Shown one piece after another: positions 45,781 to 59,031 of a DNA stretch of 64,000 nucleotides. Position 1 is the stretch's first letter, and the number at the start of each line of letters is the position of its first letter. The stretch comes from Heliocidaris erythrogramma (lineage: Eukaryota > Echinodermata > Echinoidea > Camarodonta > Echinometridae), in contig CM046861.1 of the NCBI GenBank assembly GCA_025617745.1, positions 12,858,516-12,922,515 of the forward strand, written 5' to 3'. A program made the position numbers and the translations under genes. The notes under the pieces are model-generated. The model saw only the letters and a program-made list of their open reading frames with translations. It did no database searches and had not been told where the DNA came from.

Positions 45781-46669
45781 TACCGTAATGGCACCAGTCG
45801 TGGAGGGGTTTGACAGCTTTAGAGTCATAATTTTCAGAAAATACCACGGTTGTTGAGGAATCACCCATTCGATGCCGAAAATACTTGTGAATAAAATTCA
45901 CCCGAAATATTGCATCTTGCTTCTACGGCGCGAACGCTACTGTGGCGCTTCTGCGGGGCTTCTGCTGCTCCAGTGTCGCCGCACTTTGCACCAGTGGTGG
46001 CGCACCCTTCGCAAATGATATTGCGAAGGAAGGATTAATCTAAGATATATCACTCTGTTGTAAAAATATTCACTCAGTACACGGCGCGCTACTTAAACCA
46101 TACGCAGGAAGCTATCTAGCTATCGCGTTGTCTTTGGGGGATTGTGCATGCGCACTAGTATAATGCGCTTGTCGGGATGCTACGTCATGATTTGTGTGTT
46201 GTAGGAATGGCGCGTCAAGACTGGAGCATAGGCATTCACGGCAAGACAGCTAACTTTGAAGAAAGATAATCTATTTCCAAAGTATTTTTCATGCAAAAAA
46301 ATTGTCTGGCCAACATCTATGGAACTTAAGCTCTGTTACATCGAAAACAGAAAATATGGTACATAATATTTTTTTTGGTTTCAGTCTGCTAATTAAAGAG
46401 GAAGTTCTTGTTTGACAAAAAAAATAGCAGAACATTAAAAAGCCCGTGGATAATTCTCTTTGGAAACAAACTTTTCCTGCGCTCATTTTTTGCACGATCA
46501 GCAGCGAGCGAAACTCCGTATAGTTGTTCTTTGATTATTTTGGTAAAATATCTGCTAGTCAATCGCATCCGTTCATTTCGCTCCGGTGAGACTAGGGCTA
46601 GTTGACACAGGGCGTTGCAGCAATGAAGCTGTATTACAAGGGCGCGCCACGACTGGTGCCATTACGGTA
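45781..46669. mobile_element. 23-bp-TIR element, uninterrupted
   Basis: TACCGTAATGGCACCAGTCG at left and its complement at 46,647-46,669. It lacks the 4.9-kb insertion present in unit 1. No protein recognised. Confidence 0.75.
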
Positions 46670-46754
46670 TACATGTATAGATAATGAGTATAAATGAATT
46701 ACAAATGTAAATTCCGATGTAATAGTAAGTATATCTAATATAATTAATTCACTA

Positions 46755-47010
46755 AGGCCACGCAGGGGGATCCGCGCCCGCCCCGATTGACTTTGCACGC
46801 GCTGCAGGAGGGGGTCTGATGGACTCTATAAAATGTTTTCCCGCTGCCCGCCGCGAGCCGCCTTCCGTCCCGACGGGTCGGCCTGGCCGCCCGCATGTGC
46901 AACGTCGCTTTCGCGTTGCACGTCGCCTTCGCGTTGCGCGACGACGTCGCGTTGGCAGCAGGTGAGCGATCTCCTGAACGACCAAATCCCATTGGCCCGC
47001 GTGCCACTCC
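46755..47010. other. GC-rich island, unit 2
   Basis: Copy of 20,655-20,895 with an extra internal 'cgtcgctttcgcgttgcac' repeat. Downstream 47,040-47,390 is a unit-2-specific insert containing a GGATCC-type MITE (gtggcggatccaggaatttg ... cttggatctgccactg). Confidence 0.4.
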
Positions 47011-47720
47011 TGTGCTCAAAAACCTTAAACTTTTCAGTGAAGGGCAATTATCCAGTCCTATCATTGAAGTATCGTCTCATATTATTTTTCTATTAGAATG
47101 ATGATTAAGATGACTGTGACAGCTTCCGTTGGTCGTTAATTCCCAATCTTGAAAACGCTAATTGAGGTAAAGTAGTCCTTCCACTAGAGTTCGTGATTCA
47201 ATATGATCATTACGAGTGGCGGATCCAGGAATTTGAAATAGGGAGGGGTGCCAGCGGCGAGGGAGCAGAGGAGGTGATAGGGGTATCCCCCTTCCACGGT
47301 AAAAATCACAAAACAGAAAAAGTAAACGGGGTGCGCGCCCTTGGCGCCCCTGCTTGGATCTGCCACTGCATAAGGATGTATAGTTTGTTTTGATAGATCC
47401 GGAAGAAACATAAAAAGCAAAGCGACCCGGCTTTTGACTGATATTTTCGCGTTTTAAAAGGCCATTGACAAAAATATTTCTAATGCACTTTTCATAGATT
47501 TGTTTATATAACTCAAATTCTTCCTTTCTCCCCTTTCTCTCCGACCCCCTCCCCCTCTCTCTCTCTATATATATATCTGTCTCTCTCTCTTTTGCTTTTT
47601 GCGCCCCCTCCGCGGGCACATGCATGCCTGCATCCCCCTGCCCCGGATTAGGCCACTGTATATTGGCTTAATTACGATTCAAACCACCCATTCCTTATAA
47701 AAGATTATGACTTCATTAAT

Positions 47721-49047
47721 AACAAGAGCCCCAGGGGGCACGACGCTCACCTGAGGTGGATCAATTCACATCTGGTGCATGTTCTCTCTTGCACCACCAG
47801 GAGATATGTTAGAAATTGAAACTAGGAGGATGTACATGAGATGATGTTAGAAATTAACATAATCCCCCCCCCCCCACCCCCATGGTCTACAATGTCATGT
47901 ATTATTTGAATATCCTACATCTAAGGATGATTCCCACCAAGTGTGGTTGAATCATACAACAAATCATGCAAAGAATGTACATTTCCCCTCCTTCATATTA
48001 ACCTCGCCCTCGCAGGACCACTATGGGACCACCCTGAGAATGTCATGAACAACATTCATTCTTCATCTATAGAGGTATCTCCATACACAATACCAAGTCT
48101 GAGCTATGCCTGGTTCTGGAGAAGAAGATGCTTGAAATTTACATAGCTTTTACAATTGGGGGCCTTCCCCCTGGGCCCCCCTGGGGGCCACATGTACCAT
48201 TTTAGCAACTTTGGGTCCCCTACCCCTAAGGATGATTCCTACCAAGTTTGGTTGAATTCCGATCATGTGTTTTGGAGAAGAAGATCAGAATGTACATTTT
48301 GCCTGGCAGCGCCCCCCCCCCCCTCCAGTATGTTACCCCCACAGGGCCCCTATAGGGCCACTCAGAGAAATTTCATGAACAACATTCATTCTTCATCTAT
48401 AGAGGTATCTCCATACACAATACCAAGTCTGAGCTATGCCTGGTCTGGAGAAGAAGATGCTTGAAATTTACATAGCTTTTACAATTGGGGGCCTTCCCCC
48501 TGGGCCCCCCTGGGGGCCACATGTACCATTTTAGCAACTTTAGGTCCCCTACCCCTAAGGATGATTCCTACCAAGTTTGGTTGAATTCCGATCATGTGTT
48601 TTGGAGAAGAAGATCAGAATGTACATTTTGCCTGGCAGCGCCCCCCCCCCCCCCTCCAGTATGTTACCCCCACAGGGCCCCTATAGGGCCACTCAGAGAA
48701 ATTTCATGAACAACATTCATTCTTCATCTATAGAGGTATCTCCATACACAATACCAAGTCTGAGCTATGCCTGGTTCTGGAGAAGAAGATGTTTGAAATT
48801 TACATAGCTTTTACAATTGGGGGCCCTCCCCCTGGCCCCTTTGGCCCCCTGGGGGCCACATGTACCATTTTAGCAAATTTGGGTCCCCTACCCCTAAGGA
48901 TGATTCCTACCAAGTTTGGTTGAATTCCGATCATGGGTTTTGGAGAAGAAGATGAAAATGTAAAAAGTGAACGGACGACGGACGACGGACGACGGACAAA
49001 TTTCCATCGCAATAGCTCACTCGAGCCTTAGGCTCAGGTGAGCTAAA
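47721..49047. mobile_element. CTCACCTGAG-ended element with ~330-bp repeats, unit 2
   Basis: Same ends and three internal units as 21,261-22,577. The 'ggacgac' repeat near 48,975 is one unit longer. Confidence 0.65.
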
Positions 49048-49049
49048 AA

Positions 49050-51715
49050 TAGACAAAATCGAGTTGGTGGGGGAGTTGCTCTCTACATCCTCAAATCATT
49101 TAACTACACTATCTTGGATGAAATCTCAGTTTCTAATACAATTGTTGAATCCCTTTTTATTCAAATTGTGATTCCTGGTAATAAGAATATCATTGCCGGA
49201 CTTATTTATAGATCTCCTAACTCAAATGATCAAGAATTCTTACAATATTTTTCCAATTTGTTAAGAGACGTCAATTTTGACAATAAAGACTTCTTCTTGA
49301 TGGGAGATTTCAATATAGATTTATTGAACCATGAACATAACAATATTTCTCAAGACTTTCTTGAATTAATTTTATCTGCTTCTTGCTTGCCACTCGTTTC
49401 TAAGCCAACGCGTGTTGCTAATGCATCTGCTACGTTAATTGATAATATTTTTTCGAACGTTATTCCACATCCTGATTCTTATATTATTTTATCTGACATA
49501 ACTGATCATTATCCTATTGCAATGTTTTATCGACTAGGTGAATCTAACAGAAATAGTTCTTCAATATATAGACGTAAAGTTAATGCCGAAAGCCTAGCAC
49601 GTCTTGCCATTAATCTTGAAAACTTTGATTGGTCGTGTATATATACTAATGAAGACATTAACAGTTCATATGAAACTTTTTCCTTAATATTGACCAATCA
49701 ATTGGATATTAATATGCCGAAACAAAAAATCAAAACCAACTATAAGAAAACACCTAAGCTCTCATGGATTTCTAAATCCATACTACGCTCAATTAATCGG
49801 AAGAATAATCTCTTTTACAAATATAAAATAAAAGGTACTGAAAAATCGAAGGAAAAGTATACATCCTATAGAAACACATTGACTCAAATCATTCGCCTTG
49901 AAAAAAGAAAATACTTCGTAAATTGTTTGGAAATGTTCAAACACGATATGCAAAATACCTGGAAAATTATTAAACAAGCGATGAATTTGACAGATAAAAG
50001 ATCTGAAATAAACAAAATCATGTATAACCATGAAATTATTGAAGATTCCAAAGATATAGCGAATATCTTTAATACTTACTTTTCGTCAATCGGCAACAAT
50101 CTCTCTAAAAATATTCCCCCATCAAACAGAAATTATAGTGATTTTTTAGGCCCTGCTAATCCAAATTCTATTTTTCTCTTTCCTACGAATAGGCAAGAAG
50201 TCATTAATATTGTATCCAACTTACAGAATAAAAAAAGTTCCGGTTTTGATGGAATTAATAACGTAATGTTGAAAGCCATTATTCCTGTTATTGTAGATCC
50301 TTTGGTGAATATTTTAAATTTATCATTGATGCATGGTAAATTTCCCAATTCCATGAAACTAGCAAAAATTATTCCCTTATTCAAAAAATGTGACAAACTT
50401 GAAGTAGGTAATTATCGGCCAATCTCGTTACTATCTTCTTTTTCCAAAATTTGGGAAAAGATAGTGTTTACTCGAATGATTTCTTTCCTTAAAAAATATG
50501 ATATCCTCTCTAATTTCCAGTTTGGTTTTAGGGAGAAACATAGTACTGTTCATGCTTTGATGTCTTTTGTTGAGAAAGTTGCCCATGCAATTGACTCGTC
50601 TTCTCACACAGTAGGTATATTCCTGGACTTCTCCAAGGCCTTTGATACGATAAATCATGATATTTTACTTTATAAACTTGCTCATATTGGTGTCGGTGGA
50701 AAGGCCTTGGAGTGGTTCAGGAGCTACCTTTCTAACAGAAAACAATTTGTTTTCTTAAACGAGCAAGCATCAGATTTTAAAGATATTTCTTGTGGCGTCC
50801 CTCAAGGAAGCCTGTTAGGCCCATTATTGTTTATACTTTATATAAATGATTTTCATAAATCATCCGATTCCCTGTCATTCATCTTATTTGCAGATGACAC
50901 CAATTTATTTTTTTCTCACAGTGATCCAAATGTTCTTGTCGATGTAATCAATAGAGAGCTGCGTAACATATTAGAATGGATAAGGGCTAATAAATTATCA
51001 TTGAATCTTCTGAAGACGAATTATATATTGTTTAGTAATTCCTTAGCATCATTACATACTGATATTGTTTTGGACAATATCCCTCTTGAGCAAGTCTCTC
51101 AAACCAAATTTTTAGGTGTTTTGGTTGACAGTAAACTTTCCTGGAAAATCCACATCGAAAATATTTGTAAAATTATCTCTCGCAATATCGGTATCATTAA
51201 CAGACTTAAATCACACCTTCCTCAAGCATCTTTACTTATGCTTTACTCATCTCTTATTTTACCATATTTAAACTATGGTCTTTTGGTTTGGGGAAACAGT
51301 CATCAAACACTGCTGGAAAGAGTTTTACTACTACAAAAGAAAGTCATTCGTATAATTTGTAACGCTCCTATACGTGCCCATACGGATTCTCTTTTCCTTG
51401 AACATAACATCCTAAAAATTAAAGATCTGTACTTATTTCATCTTGGTGAATTTATGTATAAATACAATTGTGGTACTCTACCATGTGCGTTTCACGATAT
51501 GTTTCTAAAAAATCGTACAATTCACAAATATCCCACCAGACAGTCGGATGAATTTCATTTACCATTTTTGAGAACATTTTCTGCACAAAAAACATTTATT
51601 TTTGAAGGTCCTAAACTTTGGAATACTTTGCACCATGATTTGGAAAAATCCCCTTTCACTCACAATCTTTAAGAGAAAACTAAAGAAATTTTTATTGGCT
51701 CCTTACAAAACCTAA
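49050..51715 (+). pseudogene. LINE endonuclease-reverse transcriptase, nearly full frame
   Basis: Open without interruption from the EN part (LMGDFNIDLL, SDITDHYPI) through RT (IFLDFSKAFDTINHD, GVPQGSLLGPLLF, FADDTN) and the C-terminal region (YGLLVWGNSH). A one-base insertion near 51,650 (aaatcccctttc against aaatcctcttc in unit 1) causes a stop at 51,672, about 14 codons early. The N-terminal endonuclease part is absent, so it is non-autonomous. Confidence 0.85.
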
Positions 51716-52371
51716 CTCGCTTTGTCAGTTGTTTGTAGCATTTAGATTACCTCTATATATGCAGCACTTAAATGTGTATGTGTGTCTTATGTATATATGC
51801 ATCATTATTATTATTATTATTATTATCCAAAGAACTCGTCACCACTCGTCAACCAGGAACATCCTCATAACTATTTCCCTTTTCACACGAATCGATGTTG
51901 CGCGCTACCTTTGTTTTGATTAGTTACATAATTTATATTCATCTTTTATTCGTCATTCCTCAGTCCCACATGCAGTCAATTTCTCTCCTTTTTCTGTCTT
52001 TCCTTTTACTTTTCCCTCGTTACTTTCACACATTTTGTATGATATGTTTATGCTTTCCCCTCTCTGTTGGCCATTATTCTCTTTTTTTGTTTGTTATGTA
52101 AATTACTATTTTTGAATACTTTCACCTGAGGGGTTCACAATTTACAAGCTTAGCTTCACAGTGGACCTCTCCATTTCCAACCAAACATTGATAAAATTAT
52201 TTTTCATACTGCAATAGTTTGATACATCTTATCTAATCTACAATACTGTTATATTTATGTGTTGTATTGCGTGTATCCTACTTTGTTGATTTAATGATGT
52301 ATGTGAATTGTATATTTCTCTTTTGTTGGAAATGAAAAAAAATAAAAACTGAACTGAAACTAATATCTTTT
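49050..52371 (+). mobile_element. 5'-truncated CR1/L2-type LINE, unit 2
   Basis: Same truncation point and tail as the unit-1 copy. Differences between the two are around one percent by eye. Confidence 0.8.
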
Positions 52372-53010
52372 GAAAAGCGCTCAAAAAACAATGAATTGGG
52401 GTTAGCAACTGAACATTCATTAGACATGCAGCTGAGAGACAAATTTCAACCAAAACTATACATGTACATCTATCTCGATACGGCAACAAATTAAAATGCA
52501 AAATAAGAAAAGAATTAATATTGGTATAGTGTACGTGTGCTTATAGGTGTTTTCATTTTGTGAATTGGATGTGAAGACAAGAAAAATATAGGCCTTATTT
52601 GAAATATACATGCGAGATAATCGTTCCTTTTAATTCTTTTAAACTATATTACTATTAAAGAAAGTGACGTACAAATTTTTTTATAGGCAATTATCATTAC
52701 AAAATATTTTGTATTATTTCTTCACAAATATATTTCTTCACTAAATGTTTGTATAGGCTTTGACCTGTTTGGGGAGAAAATAGGTTTATGACTTTACGAT
52801 GACAGCCACTATGGCCATGGGCAGCTGATTAGTCGTAATTTAGGTGATAAAACGAATAGCTTCTTTTGTCACACAATTAGGATTTGAATGGTTTTCTTTC
52901 AATAGTGCTTCTTTGCGTCCTCTTTCAGTATCAATTTTCATATAAATATAATTTCGAAAAGGGAATCTTACAGATAAATGCAGGCGATTTTTTTTCCTAC
53001 GCCGCTGGGA

Positions 53011-53052
53011 CCAATAATCATCGCATCTGCGTTTTGGCACTGTATTATAAAA
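53011..53052 (+). promoter_or_regulatory. Candidate CCAAT/TATA promoter of gene 3
   Basis: CCAAT at 53,011 and TATAAAA at about 53,046, conserved with unit 2 in sequence and spacing. Inference. The stretch 52,372-53,010 holds no gene. Confidence 0.3.
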
Positions 53053-53196
53053 CTGTAAAGACTAATTGGGAGGGTATGGGATTGATGAATACTTACCTCC
53101 AGTTTGAAACACTTTGAAAATTCAGTCTTCATTTTGATACACATAGAAATATGTATGAATACAATAATAACTTCAAAGCAGTAAATATTAATTATA

Positions 53197-53431
53197 ATGG
53201 GAAAGGGAATGAGAAAACAAACTTTCTGGATGAATTGTTTGGGTTTATTGATGTATTTCATTATTCTGACGACCTCATCATCAAAACCATGTCTCCAGCC
53301 TTCCTGTAGGAGGATGGTGATGCGGGGTGGGGTGATGGTGGGGTTAGCTCCAATACGATGGCAGGACCACACCCTTGGAAGCTGTGTGAGTGATGATTCA
53401 TCTGTTTGCTACATACGATGTCATGTCACAG
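53197..53431 (+). CDS. Gene 3 exon 1: signal peptide and Cys-rich start
   Basis: 235 nt, same start and phase-1 donor (gtaagc) as gene 2. Reads MGKGMRKQTFWMN, CLGLLMYFIILTTSSS, KPCLQPSC, then SCVSDDSSVCYIRCHVTG. The five cysteines are kept. Four replacements (R/M, D/G, G/D, A/V) and about five silent changes against gene 2. Confidence 0.72.
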
Positions 53432-53570
53432 GTAAGCCATGTTGATTTTATCCCAAAACCTTGAAATCAGTAGCTGACCTTAAACCTATTACACAAGTCA
53501 TGACAGAATAAGCCTACGCTTAAAGAATGCCTATTATAGTATCTGTTACTGCTGCTTCTATACTACTACT

Positions 53571-53737
53571 CAAGGCCGTACGCAGCGGGGGGGGGGGGGG
53601 CAGTGCCCCCCCCCCCAGAAATTTCAAAATCATACTTTTTTTTAATCGGGTTTTAGACTTCAAGTTATGGGTTCCTTTGAAAGCGATCATTTTGCCCCCC
53701 CCCCCCCCCCAGGAAAAAATTTCTGCGTACGGCCTTG
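53571..53737. mobile_element. MITE with CAAGGCCGTACGCAG ends
   Basis: Ends CAAGGCCGTACGCAG and CTGCGTACGGCCTTG are perfect inverted repeats, with G- and C-runs inside. It splits a CTA microsatellite; the possible 8-bp duplication ctactact would fit hAT, but the microsatellite makes it ambiguous. Absent from unit 2. Confidence 0.78.
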
Positions 53738-53771
<34 letters not shown>

Positions 53772-54201
53772 GACTATACTACGACACTATAATACTACTG
53801 CTATACGGTACCACTACTTCTGTTGCTGCCATCTTCTTCTTCTTTTTCTTTTTTCTTTTTTCCCCTTCTCTTCTTCTGCTACTACTATACTACTTCTACG
53901 TCTATCACAGTTGCTACTTGGCAAAAAAAAAGAAGACTCCAAAAATGTTGATGACCTTTTTCTTTCTTTTTTTTATTGTCAGAAATTTTTCAGAATATTG
54001 TGCCCCCTCCCTCACAGAATCCTGGATCCGCCACTCGCTTTTGCTGCTGCTGCTGCTACTATATCATTATAGGCCTAAAGTTTATAGTTCATCTTCTTTC
54101 TATAATCTTATGACTGAAAACAGCTGAACGAAAAACAAGTCAATGAAAGGTCAATGATGGATTTGGGCAAGATTTATTATCTGTCCGAAGTGTCATTTCA
54201 G

Positions 54202-54489
54202 GGCCAGCTTCGGATATAGTGATAGCTTCTCTTAGCAATGCTTCAGGAAAGAGATCACTTTACTACGCGTATAGATCGGCCGATGAGACTCCTCTTAACA
54301 CTACCTATTCGGAGATACCGGGTACACTGGATGAGGATGACCAGGGAGGTGGTAGATGGGATGACGTAGAATTTGATCCTGTCAACTGGTGGATCTATTG
54401 GTCGCAGTCATCAACCCTCTCGGGGAGCAGCTCCATTAGAAGATCTGATCTCTTGGGAAACACAGAAACCATACTGGAATCACCAGCTA
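54202..54489 (+). CDS. Gene 3 exon 2: YWTD-like propeller start
   Basis: 288 nt, phase 1 to 1, in frame with exon 1. It has WWIYWSQ and SSIRRSDLLGN. Differs from genes 1 and 2 at about eight sites, two of them replacements (P/S and L/P). Confidence 0.78.
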
Positions 54490-54604
54490 GTGAGTAATAA
54501 TATCATCAGCATAATGTAACATTTTCCAAAATTGTAAATTATAATAATAATAATATGTCCATTTACAAATATACTCTACTGCGCTTAACAAAGTATCACA
54601 TTAT

Positions 54605-54829
54605 TACCCCGGCTTTAGCCGAGCCGCCGTGATAGGCGCTAAGACATTCAAGGAATTTCTTCCTACCGGGTACCGGCCCATTTACTTCACCTGGGTGGAG
54701 AGTGGCAAATGTAGATGAATGTCTTGCCCGGGGTCTTGCCAAAGGACATTAGCACCGCGTCGGGATTCGAACCGCGAACCATGTGATCCACAGTCCGGTG
54801 ACGTATCCACTAGACCACGACACCTCAGA
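54605..54829 (-). mobile_element. tRNA-derived SINE (minus), unit 3
   Basis: Orthologue of 3,001-3,212 and 27,901-28,126. Confidence 0.75.
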
Positions 54830-55113
54830 CCATCGTTAATTACCTCAATGCATGCCTTTGCTGTTGGCTAGAATATCAATATGATTTTCATGAATAGCAA
54901 ATTGTTTCGAAATTCCCTTCTTGGGAATATAACAAATGGTACAAAAATTGTATCTAAAAAGAACATTACGCGATGCTTCATTCCATTGGTCCCATGAAAT
55001 ATAATCTGCATATTCTTGTAAAATTAATGAGCACCAATGAAAACGGACCAGTCAAAGGTAGAACCACTCACACCCCTAGCTCCATGTATATGAGATGAAT
55101 TATCTAGTCTTAA

Positions 55114-55950
55114 AGGAGAATTAACCCCTAATTACAAATTACTTATATTGGAAGGTGTAATATATTCCTACTTATTGGCCGAAATCATTTTCTAATAAGA
55201 TATCAGAAAAGGGTATAAATAAAGATATTCCAACACCCGGTATCGCCTCCTACTCATTTACATGGGGGCTGCCATTTTCTTGCTGATTTGGAGTTGTACA
55301 TGAATTGATTTTCTAAATTGATTTTCTTCATTACCTAAAATCCCATATGTGACGAAAAATATAAAGTGGGTGTTTATATGTATTATAAAAGTTAAATCTT
55401 TATAATGATACTTTTAAATTGTCTGGTTTTGCTTAACAAAAATCTATTTTCTTGGGTTTGCCAAACAGAGCAGAACATAATATATGCAGCATGCATTCTG
55501 ACTTTTCAAGTCCATTATCCGAAGGCAGGTGAATGCATAGTTTGCCGCTATAGATGCTCAGGGAAGAAGCATCCATAAAATTTGAATTAATTTGCTCCGT
55601 CCCATACGTCACAGTATCGATAAAATAGATTTCTATATATCGATTTTCAACAGAAATATATAAGGAAATCTTCAGTTAAAAATAAATTGACATATCGATT
55701 CTATATTTTTAATCTCAAATGGGTTTTTAATTTTGGATTAAGAAAATCTTCTTGTACACATAAACAAAATGGCAGCCCCCATGTGCTGCTAGCAGACGAT
55801 ACATATTGCTAGCAGATGATAAATTTTGCTCAGAAAATCTTGATTCGTATCGATCTCGTATATTTTGACGCGAAACCATATAGTCTAACAAGTAGGAATA
55901 AATAACACCTTTGAACACTATCGTCTTTATTTTTTGAGGTTAATTCTCCT
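55114..55950. mobile_element. TTAA-flanked MITE, AGGAGAATTAACC family, unit 3
   Basis: TTAA at 55,110-55,113 and 55,951-55,954; perfect 13-bp ends. Orthologue of the unit-2 element without its SINE. Confidence 0.8.
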
Positions 55951-55954
55951 TTAA

Positions 55955-56929
55955 AGATGTTCTTTCCAGTTCATGACGTATCATGTTTTTTTTGTCTCGC
56001 CTGTCAAACAAAAATATTTAAAAAAAATAACTCTATTTTACACGATTGGCGTAAAATCGGGAGATTTACATGCGGGAGAGCGGGAGGAAGATCGTGATGG
56101 CGAGAGTCTCCCACCACGACGCTGGTAGGAGGGCGGGAGAATGAGCGTGCATGGTGGCGTGAGACTCCCGCCAAAAGCGGGAGGGTTGACAGCCCTGATT
56201 ATACTAGTTGGGCTGAAGAATCATTTTCCGCAGGAACATCACAATTTCGAAGATTTAGTATGGCTCAGTATTCCTAAAAATAATATAGTCAGGGTGCTCG
56301 ACATTGAAAAGAAAGGGGAAAAAATGGTTCAAACTAGATGGGTTCTGTTTTCCTTTAGCCTATAATTTTCTAAATAACGATTTCTATTTGATGAAGGAAT
56401 TATCAAAGAACCCGAAGGAATTATCAAAGAACCCTAAGTTTGATTTCTCTAATAACGAACCCTATATATTCCAGTATTGGAAATACAAACCTAATTCCGG
56501 CCGAAAAGAGCTGTAGGGCAAAACATTATTAATATTCTATGGGAACAGGTGATCTTTTATCATGTAGTTGCAGAGGCGGCTTCAAGACTAAGTGGGAGGA
56601 TTGGGGGGGGGGGGGGTCCAATACCCTACAAATTCCAAAAAGCCAAAAAAAAAAAAAAAAAAAAAAAGGAGGGGGTAGTCAGATTTTTTTTCTCGATGGG
56701 GAAGTCTCTGTTGGGAAGGGAAAAAACAGAAAGAAAAAGAAAAAGGCCATCAGTTAAAAAAGGGGGAGGGGTCCAAGACCTAAAAAAAAAAGAACACAAG
56801 AACCTATGACAAGCCACCCAAAAGGGGGTCCGGACCCTCGTTAACCTCCCCCCCCCCCCCCCCCCTTCCCCCTTTGGATCCGCCCCTGAGATGATAGTTG
56901 CTTTTGTTGTTGTATTCCTTTCTCAATAG
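55955..56929. other. Intron 2 of gene 3, distal part
   Basis: No exon. Contains a G-run (about 56,604-56,616), an A-run (about 56,646-56,667) and a C-run before ttggatccgcccctg at about 56,874, all as in unit 1. Confidence 0.5.
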
Positions 56930-57131
56930 AACTGATCTTCGCACTGGATTTGGCTGACCAGTGTATTTTCTACACTCAGTACGAATCAGATGACGGGTTT
57001 GGGATCAGGAGCTTCAGTCTGGGTGCTCCCAATTCCTGCCATAAACTGCCAAGCCGTTTAGATAAGAAGCCTTGGTTTGCATTACATATGGACAACCGCG
57101 CAAGGCAAGTAATGTGTAAGCTATACGGCGT
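56930..57131 (+). CDS. Gene 3 exon 3: propeller blades (3' end uncertain)
   Basis: Acceptor ttctcaatag, in frame with exon 2. Reads LIFALDLADQCIFYTQ, FGIRSFSLGAPNSCHK, LPSRLDKKPWFALHMD, NRARQ. Possible ends are 57,108 (phase 0), 57,115 (phase 1, gtaagc) and 57,131 (phase 2, weak donor gtctct). Against gene 1 nearly all substitutions are replacements (T/A, S/G, E/K, R/L, Y/R, F/L, G/A) with about one silent change. Confidence 0.65.
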
Positions 57132-57806
57132 GTCTCTAAAAAAAATGCAACGAAATTTTCATTGGCAATATCTTAAAAAGCGATTTATTATCCTCAATGA
57201 AATGCCCCCCCCCCCCTCCTTATTCAGCCACAAAAAAGCAAGAGAGAAAAAGCGGGGTTAGTGAGAGAAAAAGGCCTAAAAAGGCGCTACAAGCCGTTAT
57301 CTTTCTCTCGAAATTTGCTAAAACGCCAAAGTTTTCCGCTTCGCGCGGGAAGGGGATAATAACTCTATTCTCCCTTCACCCACCCCTATTACATACAGTG
57401 AAATGTTGCGTCCAAATAATTGAAAAGCAGTCCGGGCATCGAACTATAACTTTCCGCCTATAAAAAATGTTTGCTACGAGCCGTTATATTTCTCTCAAAT
57501 TTGCTAAAATGTCAGAGCTTTCGCTCTTCGCGCGGGAAGGAGAAAACTCCCCCCTCCCTGCACCCACCCCTGTTACATACAGTGCAGTATTACGTCCAAA
57601 TAACTGAAAAGCAGCCAGGGCGTCGAACTAACTTTCCGCCTAAAAAAAAGGATTACGAGCCGTTATCTTTCTCTCATATTATAATTTGGTATAAAACCTA
57701 AGAGCTTTGGCGCTTCGCCAAGGGATACGAGTTATAACTTTTGAGTTTAATATTTACGATCAAAAGGGTCAAATGTTTTTGTTTTGTTATTACACCTAGT
57801 AGTTAA
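57132..57806. repeat. ~150-bp repeats in intron 3, unit 3
   Basis: Repeats with gttacatacagtg and tttccgcct motifs. A deletion relative to unit 2 joins gcgcttcgc to caagggatacgag at about 57,720. Confidence 0.5.
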
Positions 57807-58738
57807 AGTAGAACTTTAATGATTTTAAATATTGGCTTAATACTTATTATTGCATAGATGGCATAAATTAAACAAGGTTATCCAAATTCAACGCTTGGAA
57901 ACATTTGAAGTAATGACTATTATGAATTATAAAACGGTAAAATACAGCCCCCGATATAGCAGCTGAAGAATTCCTCGAACGCTGCTGAGATATGTGACGA
58001 CACACCATGGACCAGTCCTGTCTAAGCAGACGATGTCCCATAACATCTTACACATTTTCCAGAGCCTATTTTGTCATCTCCTCTTCACTTATTTCTCTTC
58101 CTTCACTAGCGTCAGTCTTAATGTTAGTCTGTTGCCTCACTCTTAACTTCGTGTATGGTATTATTTTGATGAAAAATGCAGCGTTAAAAAAATAAAGGAA
58201 TCAGTCACTTGTAAACAAAATAAGACGCCATTGTATTTTCAGCTGCTTGCACCGCGGCATGTTCGGCGTTTCAAGAGGGAACGAATACCATCCAGCTATT
58301 ATTCGGAGGGCTTTTCAATTTGAAAATGGGGTTTATTTCATTGATCATTGACCCTTCTCCTGTGTATTTACAATCAAACGGTTTTAGCTATCAGAATCAG
58401 TTTCACTTTCCCTTTATAATGGTGTGAAATAAGGTCATGTTTAAATACACCAAACTCTTTATAATTTGATAAATAATTGCATTGCAATTACGTTCGTTCA
58501 ATATAGGACGTCGTCTGCTTAAGCAGGATCGATCCCGAGTGTGACGACATCAAAACATCGCTATATTTCTGGCGAATCCTCGGATATTCCAGATGCTGAG
58601 AAGAGCTTTTATTTGTGTTGTTTTTATAATCATCAGATACGCAGTTGACATAAAACTTATACGATTGCCATCTGTAAGCTTCCCAGTTTCTAGTGATACA
58701 TTAATTGCCATATTTGTGATTTTCTTTGAATATCTACT
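57807..58738. mobile_element. TTAA-flanked foldback element, AGTAGA ends
   Basis: TTAA at 57,803-57,806 and 58,739-58,742; short ends AGTAGA/TCTACT. Internal inverted segments (gtgacgacacaccatgg and taagcagacgatgtccc at about 57,995-58,040, against ggacgtcgtctgcttaagca and gtgtgacgacatc at about 58,506-58,552). The site is the same one occupied by the 31,701-32,346 element in unit 2. Confidence 0.65.
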
Positions 58739-59031
58739 TTAAGAATGTGAGTAATCGCAGCGGGGAATCTATATAGTATCATCTATACATTAATAATAAA
58801 ACATACATTAAAGGGGAAAAGAGGGGAAAAATAAAATTGTCCCCTTGATTGTGAACAGCCCCTTAGAAAATCCTGGATCTGCCGCTGTATTTATGTATTA
58901 CATTATGGACTAATTCAATAACAGCAAAAACAAGAATGACTGAGTGTCTGCTATATCGATTATTGTCCATAGCGTGGACTCAATTATTGAGGAGGCATGA
59001 GCAACATGCGAGGGGGAGGGGGTCCACGGCA

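Noticed and set aside
27366-54100. The array as two haplotypes wrongly joined in assembly
   Set aside because: Not excluded, but three units with differing insertions, an exon deletion and patchy high divergence fit true tandem paralogues better; long reads would decide.
58007-58195. A small hydrophobic protein of 62 residues
   Set aside because: It lies inside the unit-3-specific TTAA element and has no conserved counterpart.
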